Below are positions 6,433 through 15,000 of a stretch of DNA of 15,000 bases, piece by piece. The notes under the pieces were generated by a model, which worked only from the letters and a program-made list of their open reading frames with translations, ran no database searches and was not told the DNA's origin. Made by a program: the position numbers and the translations under genes. The first letter of the stretch is position 1. Every line of letters begins with the position of its first letter. This DNA is from Symbiodinium natans (Eukaryota > Sar > Dinophyceae > Suessiales > Symbiodiniaceae), in assembly GCA_905221605.1 (NCBI GenBank), contig CAJNDS010001472.1, forward strand, positions 1-15,000, in the 5' to 3' direction.

Positions 6433-6637
6433 GAAAGCATCTGTCCCTGAACTTGCAGGTTCGCCAGGCAAGTTCATGTTAGAGTTGTGGCACGTGTGGC
6501 ACGCTGACGGCGCCACTCGTTTCCGCGGTATCCGACCGTAGTTCAACTGGGATGCTGCCCACGATCAAAAACTCACAACCAGGGCATGCATTGCAAGTTA
6601 CGCTTGCTGCCGTGCCAGCAAGATGAGGGCGCCTGCT

Positions 6638-6748
6638 TCAAAGAGTCCACCTTTAATAGGGAAGCAAATTATTTTTGTTCACCGGCAGCCACGTGCGTCC
6701 TACAAAGAGTCAAATTGTTTTTGTTCAGCGGTAGCCACGTGCCTCCTA
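6638..6748 (+). repeat. Two-copy imperfect direct repeat
   Basis: CAAAGAGTC, TTTTTGTTCA, CGGCAGCCACGTGCGTCCTA in the first copy and CGGTAGCCACGTGCCTCCTA in the second, with the first unit about 18 bases longer. Each copy carries the palindrome CACGTG. Confidence 0.85.
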
Positions 6749-6789
6749 AACACACACAGATGTCCATGTGGTTGTCTTCTGAGTGTCTG

Positions 6790-7262
<473 letters not shown>

Positions 7263-7330
7263 GTATACGTGTGTGAAGGCTCTGTGTGTCTGCAGGCTGT
7301 CATTGTGTCTGTTTTTGCGTCTGTCTCTCT

Positions 7331-7387
7331 GACTGACTGGCTGGCTGGCTGACTGACTGACTCTCTTTTTCTCTCTCTCTCTCTCTC
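7331..7387 (+). repeat. GACT/GGCT then CT microsatellite
   Basis: GACT and GGCT tetramers run from 7331 to about 7361, followed by a CT array to about 7387 with one T5 interruption. Simple sequence only. Confidence 0.9.
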
Positions 7388-7581
7388 ATGCAACCCATTT
7401 AGCAAAGTCCCTAATACAGAAAATAACGCGTTTCACCACAGAGGCCTTCGCAAGATTCTTAGACTGGCTCGCTGTGCTAATGCTCACTAAGGGTTGCTGG
7501 ATTTCTTCAAAGTCCTCGTCGTGTTTATGCATTGTTTACAGCACTATCTTCGAAACGTTTGTGTATGCCTTTTGTCAAATC

Positions 7582-7645
7582 ATGTATGTATGTATGTATG
7601 TATGTATGTATGTATGTATGTATGTATGTATGTATGTATGTATGT
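7582..7645 (+). repeat. ATGT tetranucleotide microsatellite, 16 perfect copies
   Basis: Sixty-four bases of uninterrupted ATGT. It is flanked by short inverted words: GCACTATCTTCGAAAC at about 7541-7556 and GTTTGACGATAGTGC at about 7644-7659, complementary with one mismatch and one gap. Frames through it (Met-Tyr-Val-Cys repeats) are not genes. Confidence 0.97.
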
Positions 7646-8057
7646 TTGACGATAGTGCCTTACGAGTGTCTATTTTCTAGATTTTTGCTACTAACACGCT
7701 ACAGATGCGTGTTGCAGGCCATGCTTACTCAAAGCTGAAACTTATAGCCCCTCAAAACCTAAGTTCTCAAATTGAGTGCCCTTCGTATTACTTTGTGATA
7801 CCAGCGCACCCTAAATCCTAGACGCCATATTTCACAGCTCCTGGCGCGAATCATCATGAAGCCGCGGCACGCGACTATTCAGGCAGATAGGCCTGTCGAA
7901 TTCAGTGGCCGCAGCTGCTGGTGTGGGTCACTTTGTAGGGGTTAAAGTCTACAGCCCAAGCCCCACACTCTAAACCCTGAATGCTTGCCCACGTTGAGGA
8001 TGGACGGCTTGGGTCAGTCAGCTAGGGTTCATGCCACTTGGGGCCCTGGGTTCAGGG

Positions 8058-8073
8058 TTTAGGGTGTTTAGGG
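8058..8073 (+). repeat. Interstitial telomere-like motif pair
   Basis: TTTAGGG at 8058-8064 and 8067-8073, separated by two bases and preceded by GGGTTCAGGG. The heptamer is the plant-type telomere unit also used by many alveolates. Confidence 0.75.
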
Positions 8074-8895
8074 TTTGGGGCTTACGGTTTTTCAGCCCTA
8101 AACTCTAAAAGTTAAAGCCCGTAAATTAGGCCAAAACCCCGCTCCAATGAGCCGGCAGTGCGTTGGAGAGTGCCCGGTTTCTCGGCCCAGCAGCTGCCAG
8201 CCCAGCAGCGCCGCAAGCCACAGGCGACTTGGTGTCCTCCGAGCTCTGCAAGATTCTGCAAGTCTGTTGAGGGCTTCGGGTTCAAGACGCAGAGCCCGCC
8301 CCAAAGCGGCTACCAAACCTAGAGGCCTGTAAGCCTGTACCTTACATTAAACCCTGTATAAATACATTGCATTGATATGTTGATATGTATTTCAGAACTT
8401 TTGTTGAAGGGATAGTCTTTTCGGGCTAAGGTACTTGTTTATGAAGCTGGGTATCCCAAAGAACGCAGTAGCCCAGAAGCCTGTAGGTGTTAGCCGAAGT
8501 ATCGATCTACTATATCTTACGGGCTCTTAGCAGAAATTTTGGGTCTGTAGGAGGGTAGAAGGTACCTAGTTCCTGAAATCCCTACTACTAATGAGAACTC
8601 GGGGTTTCGGGTTTAGGGTTGAGTATAGTTATGGTCAGTGACCCACTTGGCGGTGTGGTGCAAGTTGTTAGTTGCCGGGCTTTCAGTTTAAACGGCTTCA
8701 GGGCGATTTGCTATTATGGCGGGTCAATTTAGGCGTAGGCATTGTGCGGTTTACAAAGTTGAAGGGGTGTGTAGTGTGTATAGGGTTCATGTAGGCTCGC
8801 CGTCAGAGTTCTGAGCTGCTCAGCATGCAAAGTTCAAAAGAAGCAGCACTTAGATGACATCCCAAAACCACCCCCAAGCTCCTAGACACCTGAGC

Positions 8896-8909
8896 CCCTA
8901 AACCCTAAA
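8896..8909 (-). repeat. Interstitial telomere-like motif, two tandem copies
   Basis: CCCTAAACCCTAAA, that is two perfect TTTAGGG units read on the minus strand. Confidence 0.8.
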
Positions 8910-9104
8910 CCCCGTAGTATACCTTCTGGCAGAGCCCAAGAAGGGACCACAATGTTCGGAGCACAGGCTCTTTTTAGCTTTTGTGGGCAGATTGGGCCTC
9001 AAGCTACGGGGCAAGGCATGTGTTTAGTGTTTAGGGATGGCCTCTTCGGCTCATACAAGATGGAAACCCTGAATCTTCAACCCCACGCCCTTAGTCTAAA
9101 CTTG

Positions 9105-9118
9105 CCCTAAACCCTAAA
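9105..9118 (-). repeat. Interstitial telomere-like motif, two tandem copies
   Basis: CCCTAAACCCTAAA, identical to the pair about 210 bases to the left and in the same orientation. Confidence 0.8.
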
Positions 9119-10492
9119 AGTACACAGCTAAACTCTCAGTTCTAAGTCTTCCTTTGCAATCCTTAACAACCCTGAAGCATGTGTTCATCCAAAGCTCTCC
9201 ATCCGCTAGCTGCCAAAAAACCCAAGACCTAAGAACACCGAACGCGCCAGAAACCCTGGAAGCCCTACAAGCCTGAACCCCGGCAACCATGAAGGTGTTG
9301 AGCTTTCTGGGAGTTTAGGGTTCATGTAGAGTTTGGGTTTAGTTAGGGTCTTGGCGTTTGGAGTTCAGGGTTTAGGGCTCAAGAAAAAAGCGTACTATTT
9401 ACTCTCAATGCATGCATATACCCAGCTTCAATTCTTGAAAAGCAGCCCAGCTTGGACACTGCCCAACGTGAGATGCAAGGGGGAAAACGCTGAGCGAGCC
9501 AAAAAGCGTTTCCTACTGGGCAAGGCACAACCCTGTAAACCCTAAACCCTGAAGCCTGTGTTTAGGAGTTCACCCACACCTATGAGGCCCCGAATTGAGT
9601 TCCTTTTTCTTGGTACCTAATGCTGCTAATAATGGGGATTAGGGGTCAGGGTTCAAAGATTAGGGCTTACCTAAACTCAACTTTCCCTTCTTTGGCCTTA
9701 CAAGTCTCTTTGCAACCTTCGCCCAAGCCAAGACTGGATTTTGCGCTAGCCACTTCTCTGCCTCATTCTTCCCCGGTCTGCTCCTCCTGGATGCCCTTCA
9801 GCGCAGTTTATACCGAAAGTTTCGGCAGGCGCCATCTTGTTTCCAGGCCAGGTAGAAGGGATGTATGGGTTTGCGGTGCAAGTGTGAGGGCTTTGCGGTT
9901 TAAGGTTTATGGTTTCAGGTAGGGGTTAGGAGTTTAAGGTTCCGAGTGTCCATGAGCCTTCTTTTCCTTGAACTTCACATGTAGGTTCCTTTCAGAGTAC
10001 GTCCCCTAAACCGTGAACCCCTTGTGATGTATTTCGGCATGCTGCAACGCCTACGATGCCCAGGACGTGCAGCTAGCTCGTGACAATGCCTACAAGGTGC
10101 AATTTCAGATAGGGCTTTGAGCTTAGGATTTGATTGCAACTTGCCAGGCCCAAACTATACAGGGTTGCCAAAGGTTTTTGTTTGGGGGTTTGGGGCTTTC
10201 TGAAAGTTTTATTGGTCCACTTTTGAAGGGGGTGCCTAGAAAGATGATACTGTTTCGGGGCAATTACATGGGACGCCCATGTTTTGAGATACCCAGTCAG
10301 GATGGACGATGACAGCGTTACGAGCATAAGTTGTGCCTGCAAATAGATGGATGAAATTCCCGTTCCCCCGTCATTGGGTACATCATCGCGAGGTCAACCA
10401 GTCACTAATGCGAATACCTCCATTGTAGTGCCTGGTAAACTGCCCAGTCCTAATGCGGGACCACTGTGCTTGAACTTCTCGTATATGGTTGC

Positions 10493-10516
10493 GGGGGGGG
10501 GGGGGGGGGGGGGGGG
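10493..10516 (+). repeat. Poly-G tract of 24 bases
   Basis: An uninterrupted run of 24 G, then TGGG. A G-quadruplex is possible on the plus strand. The exact length is likely to be affected by sequencing or assembly error. Confidence 0.9.
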
Positions 10517-10532
10517 TGGGTCCGGTGTTTTA

Positions 10533-10578
10533 TTTTCCTAGGTCTGGCTCTCCCTTTTCCCTTTTCCTAGGTCTGGCT
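10533..10578 (+). repeat. Direct repeat pair, 17 bases
   Basis: TTTTCCTAGGTCTGGCT occurs at 10533 and again 29-30 bases later, separated by a pyrimidine-rich stretch. Each copy carries the palindrome CCTAGG. Confidence 0.85.
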
Positions 10579-10610
10579 GGTCCTGTGCTCAGGGGGGGCG
10601 GGGGGTGCGT

Positions 10611-10770
10611 GAATCTTTTTAAGACCCATCATGCGATCAGTTTGCAAATGGCGGGGCTGCGCCCCCCCCCGCAGGGCTGCGCCCCCCCGGTTTTTTAAGC
10701 CGTGCAAGCTTGCTTCAAAGCATATGAATCTTTTTCATGCGATCATTCTGTTTGCAAATGGGGGTGGGGG
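10611..10770 (+). repeat. Two-copy repeat with G/C homopolymers
   Basis: Copy 1 (10611-10660) and copy 2 (10726-10770) share GAATCTTTTT, CATGCGATCA and TTTGCAAATGG followed by G-runs. Between them GGGCTGCGCCCCCCC occurs twice. The mixture of G-runs and C-runs can form local hairpins. Confidence 0.8.
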
Positions 10771-12050
10771 GGCTTTAAGGGCGTATAGGGTTTCTGAATC
10801 TTTCCGGTTCGTGTTCTGTAGTGGAGACTTGCTGCCGATACGACCTGATACGAGTTGGCTGAGGAGCTGTTCAGCACCATAGCAGCGTAAACGTAGCTTG
10901 AAATGCGTGGACATGCTTGGATTTCAGGCTAGAGGTGGCCGAAACGATGCTGACCAAAACTTTTCTCTGCCAGACATCTCTAGACATCTCTAGTCAGGTC
11001 TTCGCATTCCCCCAAACTCTACCGCACCCTCCTCGATCAACAATGCTGTCGCACGCTTCCAGATTGCCTACAGCATGCCGGCCCCACGCCAATCTTCGAG
11101 TTTCGGAACGTGTCCTCCATCCAGGCGTGGGGTTGTGGTTTAGGGTTCAGGCCTTCGGGCGTTTGTGCAGGGGATTCATGTTGTGCCAATCTCTTCCATG
11201 ATGCAGAGACCCCCTAGCCAGCTGGGGTGGATGTCGTGCCCTACGCCCCGCTCCCCCCCTATAACGCCCCAGCAGCACTGAACCTGGCGGACTCGAATGG
11301 TCTAGAGTCTAGGGCAGAACTCAGAAGCACACCCTGCCCCGTGCATCCCCAGGCGCTCCCCCTTAAGGATTTAGGGTGTAAAGGCCTTGTGAAGGTCAGG
11401 GCCTGAGGACCCGAGCCCTCGCAGCTGTGCAGGTCACGCTGAGGGCTGCGGCAGAGCCAGGCTCGGAATACACGACCTGACTCCAAGGCTCCCCAAACCC
11501 GAAGGGGGTGGAGCTACTCCCGCAGCCTTCTGGGGCTGGGGACTTAGAGGGGACTTGGATTCTGGTTTAAGGGTTTCAGGGCTCCTTAGCTGTTGTGTGC
11601 CAATAACAAACCTTTGGGTTGTGCTCTCCAAACCCCAAGCTTCAAACTCCAAACCCCTTAAACCCCAGAGCCAAAAAAACCTTAAACCCTTCTTGTGCAG
11701 CGCCGGGAGGCGCCTGAGCTGGTCGCAGCTTCCTGCTGACCCTGCGCTCCCGGAGCATCCAAAACAGGCTTGGGGGGGCTTTTTGGGGCTTCAGGGCTGG
11801 GGGGTTTCAAGGCAACTCTTTTTTCGATTTCCTTGGAAGCCCCAAACTATCCTAGGGTCTTTGGCGAAGGCTTTCGGGCTTCGGAGAGAGTTTAGGGTGA
11901 AGGGATGGGGGCTTGGGGTTCGGAGTTTTTCAAGTTCTCAGGGTGTGTCTCGTTGCATATCCACCCGCCTTGGCCTTCAGAGCTGTTCTGCCTGAACTGG
12001 TCTCAGCACTGACTAGGCAAGCCCAGGGTTCCGGGCAGGGACGGGCCAAA
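10771..12050. other. No recognisable gene; scattered telomere-like words
   Basis: Single TTTAGGG heptamers occur near 11140, 11370 and 11890. Short coding-like bits (YELAEELFSTIAA near 10850-10887 and FEFRNVSSIQAW near 11095-11130) have no identifiable family and no secure boundaries. Long frames on either strand overlap each other and look like chance in GC-rich DNA. Confidence 0.4.
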
Positions 12051-12060
12051 CAAGTTTGAA

Positions 12061-12502
12061 GTTTAAACGTTTAAACCTTTTAGGCGTTAAACTGTTTGAA
12101 CAGAGTTCGGGCTTTGGAGCGTTTACAGTTTAAACAGTTCGCAAGGCTCAACGTTCAACGTTTGGTGGGGCTCCAGGGCGTTTAAACATGTTTAAGAAGT
12201 CGTTGCCAAGTTTTAAACAGTCCTCCGAGCAATTGTTGGCCCGAGAATGGTGCTCTGCAAAACCCCTGAAAACCTGAACCTTGAAAACCCCAAGCCCCAA
12301 AACGCGTACTCTTTGCAGCCACTCTGTGGTTATGTTTATACATATGTTTAAACATGTGTGCGTTGAAACATTTGACAGGTTAAACCGTTCAATGTTTAAA
12401 TCACGTTTTAGCAGCTTAAACCGTTTCAAAATTCTGAACCGCAAGGGCGCCGTTTGTTTGAACATTGTGCGTTTACACGCCGAAAGTTTAAACCGTTTAA
12501 AC
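12061..12502. repeat. Cluster of the 8-bp palindrome GTTTAAAC
   Basis: Seven perfect copies start at 12061, 12069, 12128, 12180, 12346, 12486 and 12495; the first two abut and the last two are one base apart. Many one-mismatch relatives (GTTTGAAC, CGTTAAAC, GTTTAAAT, TTTTAAAC) lie between them. Other copies in the window are isolated (3033 and 8686). No coding function is evident in the interval. Confidence 0.9.
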
Positions 12503-12769
12503 ACAACCCCCCCACCCAACCCTGGTCCCGGGGCTAGCAGCGTTTTCGGGTTTTGAGTTTGGTTGGCTCGGACTCCTAAACCAACCGTACCTCGCCCTAC
12601 ATGGTCCCAAGGGAGATCCGCCACAGGAAGCACCCAGACGTAGAGTCAAATGAGTTTTGACAAGCCTTCATTCGCCCTCGCATCCCCCACTTTCCCTGGG
12701 GCTGTCCCTTTGGAAGCCCATGATTTAACCTCCTCACTCCCTTCACAGCCAGTCCCCGGCTGCCACAGC
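12503..12769. other. No recognisable gene
   Basis: Includes a run of C (about 12508-12515) and mixed unique sequence. Frames are short and unremarkable. Confidence 0.4.
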
Positions 12770-12930
12770 CTTGACAAACACAACAGCAGCAACAACAACA
12801 ATGACAGCACCAGCACCAATAAAGCTGTGGCAACAGCAATGGCAACCGCAATGGCAATTGCAAAACAGAAGCAACTTGAGCAGTAGAAGTTGAAGCAGAA
12901 GTAGAAGCACTTAAGCGGAAGTAAAAGCAG
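12770..12930. repeat. Degenerate CAA/CAG/AAG trinucleotide-rich tract
   Basis: CAACAGCAGCAACAACAACA grades into GCAATGGCAA-type repeats and then AGAAGTAGAAGC-type purine repeats. Minus-strand frames through it encode a Leu/Cys/Phe-rich hydrophobic stretch, which is a by-product of the CAG/CAA composition rather than a membrane protein. Confidence 0.8.
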
Positions 12931-14540
12931 AAAAGCGAAAGGCGCGCCGCGCAGCCCGAGCCTGGGGGGCTCCTGTGGACTGGGAGGCCTTAAACCTGAA
13001 TCCGCAAAACATTGCTGTGGGGCTAGGGGTTCGTTTCGGGCCATCCATGGCCTAGCTCGAATCTCAAGCACCTGTAAGCTGCAGGCCAACCCAACTTCCT
13101 GCCCTGTTGCAATCCCAGGCCCTACTTCCCCAGTGAAACCTTTGCGCAGGTGAAGTGCTGCTGCCCTGCGGCCAGGCTAATGTGCCAGGCCGACATACTG
13201 CCCGGTCTCGGGGGATAGTTGTCAAGGGCCTGGTCTCAGTGAGATCAGGATACAGTCTCACTGCGGCTCAGGGGCTCGTTTTTCAGCCTTACACTGAGTG
13301 TCTTGGGCTCACATCGGCCTCTGGCTTAGCAGTCAGTCAAAATCTACACCAGCGCGAATGCCAAAACAAATATTCCGAAAGACCTCTGTGCAAGTAGCGC
13401 CGTAGATCTTTGAAAATCCCGGCGTCTTCTCATCGACGCCTAAGCTCCTATGAATATTATCCCGGAAGCCGACAATAGTTTCAACGCTCCAAGGACGCCG
13501 CCGCATAATGTCATCGGTAGGCAAAGGATTGGCACCACTAGTTGTGCTACTGGTCGAATGAAAGTAAATACCCGGAAGTAAGCAGCTTGATGCTTGACTA
13601 CAAACATACGTGAAGGTATACATACATGCGTGCATGGCTTAACCCTAGCCAGAAGGATGGTGGCTAGCGCTATAGTCTTTGCGACTACTCGAGACGGTTG
13701 AGGCTGTGGGAGTTTAGGGTTTAGGGTGGTTCTGGGGTTTGGGGTGCGCCCCAGGACTAAGATGCTTTGCTGCACCCCTTCCGTCGAGGCGGCGAGAACA
13801 GCAGCATCCAGCTGTGGACTTCGAAAGCAAAGGTCCCAAAATCGGCTCTTGCAGGCAGGCTTGCGGGTTCGTGCGTGAAAATCCACAAATCCCAAAACCC
13901 TTAAATTAAACTCTAAGCCCTCAAAGTCAATGCGGAACCCTTGGCACCCTAAGAACAGAGCAGCGCTGGTTTTGTGTGCCGATTGCTCAGGGTTTGGTGT
14001 TTTGGGTTTCCAGGTTTAGAGAGTTGGCTTTTCTTGTCGGTTTCACTTGTTGTCAGACACGATTGGTCAAGTCTGGCGCATGGAGTCTGCACATATCCGC
14101 CAGTGAGACCCCCCAAACCCACACACTGAGGCACCAAACCAACCACCAACCCAAAGTCCAGCATCTAGTATTTATTCCTTCTAGGCTCCTTTCTCAATGC
14201 CCCTCTCTAGGGCCAGTCCTCATGGTCCCGTTCCGAAGAACTTGCTACCGGTACGAACTTGCTGAGCGTGCTGAGCACGCGCCTTAAGAGACGGCAGATG
14301 TCTCCCATGGCAGATGACTTTTCAGCAACTTTGTCGTCAACTTGTTCAAGAGAAGAATGAGAAGACAAGCTGTACGTAACTCAAGTTGTAACTCGCTGCT
14401 TGAGCGAACAGCTGTGTGGCTCTCAGCGGGCTTGTCTAGGAGTGTGACGAAGAAGCTGTAGTGCAGTTCACCGCATGCTTTGTAAATCAACCACGTGCGA
14501 CGTCGCGACAGCCTTCACGCCTCGGCCGGGTTCTTCAGGC
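12931..14540. other. No recognisable gene; telomere-like words
   Basis: No frame shows a recognisable motif or clear coding composition. A tandem TTTAGGG pair sits at 13713-13726. A short frame near 14240 reads CYRYELAERAEHAP, faintly like YELAEELF near 10850, but too short to interpret. Confidence 0.4.
13713..13726 (+). repeat. Interstitial telomere-like motif, two tandem copies
   Basis: TTTAGGGTTTAGGG, followed by TGGTTCTGGGGTTTGGGG, a G-rich continuation. Confidence 0.8.
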
Positions 14541-14542
14541 TT

Positions 14543-14556
14543 CTATATCTATATCT

Positions 14557-14587
<31 letters not shown>

Positions 14588-14590
14588 TAT
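14543..14590 (+). repeat. CTATAT and AT microsatellite
   Basis: Six CTATAT copies (14543-14578) run directly into AT copies to 14590. The boundary suggests that the C was lost from the terminal copies or that the AT run was the seed. About 55 bases later a coding-like frame begins. Confidence 0.95.
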
Positions 14591-14646
14591 CATGGTGGTC
14601 CTACTCGTCTCCAGGGAAGTATACTTGAGACCTTGCTTTGTGCATC

Positions 14647-14805
14647 ATGTCGGCGCTGCTGTTCGACGTGTTCGTGGAGGCGCTGCACATCGCGGTGAAT
14701 GAGGACAGGGCGCAGACGCATTTTGGGCAGTTTCAGACATCACCTCCTGCCGTTGCTGAGGCCATCCATCGGCGGCGAGCGTTCGAAAAGGAGATCGTGC
14801 AAGAG
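14647..14805 (+). CDS. Unknown protein, exon starting MSALLFDVFVEALH
   Basis: From ATG 14647 the frame encodes MSALLFDVFVEALHIAVNE, DRAQTHFGQFQTSPPAVAE, AIHRRRAFEKEIVQE. Strong G/C preference at third codon positions supports real coding sequence. GAG|GTGGCA at 14805/14806 is a plausible donor, after which composition turns Cys/Leu-rich. The frame nevertheless stays open to the window edge (15000), so the gene could continue unspliced. An in-frame stop lies a few codons upstream, which supports this ATG or an acceptor just before it. No family is recognised and there is no signal peptide. Confidence 0.45.
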
Positions 14806-14885
14806 GTGGCAGCATGGAGCTGCTGGTGCTGCCCAGCAGCGGCCTTAGAAGGTCCCTTTTCGAACTTGCCCTTGTGCACTCTTGA

Positions 14886-14913
14886 GTTCTGCGATGTTCT
14901 GCGATGTTCTGCG
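14886..14913 (+). repeat. 10-bp tandem repeat, 2.8 copies
   Basis: GTTCTGCGAT repeated twice and then GTTCTGCG. Short slippage-type duplication downstream of the terminal exon-like frame. Confidence 0.85.
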
Positions 14914-15000
14914 CTCTGTTCCCCTTTCGGCCTCATGCTCCGGAGCTTGTCGGGTGTTATTGCATGTAGGGCTACTCCTGATCATGGGGGGTCTCATGGC

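Larger units (their letters stand above)
7646..10490. other. Gene-poor region with scattered telomere-like heptamers
   Basis: No recognisable gene. TTTAGGG or CCCTAAA heptamers are frequent in both orientations, often beside GGGTTCA or CCTGAA variants; examples are 8058-8073, 8896-8909, 9105-9118 and 9540-9546. Short coding-like pieces without an identifiable family include a minus-strand frame at 8098-8316 (ALRLEPEALNRLAES) and plus-strand CNAYDAQDVQLARDNAYK at 10043-10096, which ends at an AAG|GTGCAA junction. Both are weak. I see no RNA gene. Confidence 0.5.

Noticed and set aside
12646-13089. Minus-strand frame with a strongly hydrophobic Leu/Ala/Cys run, possible membrane protein
   Set aside because: The hydrophobic run is produced by CAG/CAA/CAAT-type trinucleotide repeats read in reverse; no unique domain surrounds it.

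Overview
The window looks like nuclear DNA of a microbial eukaryote, most likely a dinoflagellate or close alveolate relative. The basis is indirect: sparse exon-like islands in repeat-rich DNA, candidate introns that open with GC after AAG, many dispersed TTTAGGG/CCCTAAA (plant/alveolate-type telomere) heptamers, a type I ketosynthase fragment, and long simple-sequence arrays. I saw no bacterial-style operon, rRNA, tRNA or CRISPR array. No gene is complete here; the recognisable pieces are single exons or gene fragments.

Layout. 1-970: no recognised gene, with a C-rich CCCCCTAT array at 661-764. 1354-2245: two exons of a pyruvate kinase N-terminal half on the minus strand, bracketed by an inverted pair of ~46-bp repeats. 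2283-2673: a chain of nested palindromes. 2695-2924: five tandem copies of a 46-bp unit. 2963-3501: two copies of an 83-86 bp telomere-like repeat around AT-rich DNA. 3522-3819: two more pyruvate kinase exons (RGDLG and ATQM regions), now on the plus strand. 3850-6277: several exon-like reading frames of unknown function, including two related copies that share a DANESG motif. 6250-6432: part of a ketosynthase domain. 6638-7645: repeats and large microsatellites, including 39 perfect GTATAT copies and 16 perfect ATGT copies. 7646-14540: about 7 kb without a recognisable gene, rich in telomere-like heptamers, G/C homopolymers and a dense cluster of the palindrome GTTTAAAC. 14647 to the right edge: a GC-rich exon-like reading frame of unknown function.

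The most interesting point is the pyruvate kinase locus. Its N-terminal exons face the opposite way to its later exons, and the reversed block is bounded by inverted repeats. Flipping that block would put all recognised pieces in order on one strand, which suggests a local inversion that broke the gene. The exons also show decay: the expected GPK(F/I)R motif is altered and one frameshift is apparent. The other genes show no clear working relationship to one another. All identifications rest on reading motifs by eye; no database search was possible.
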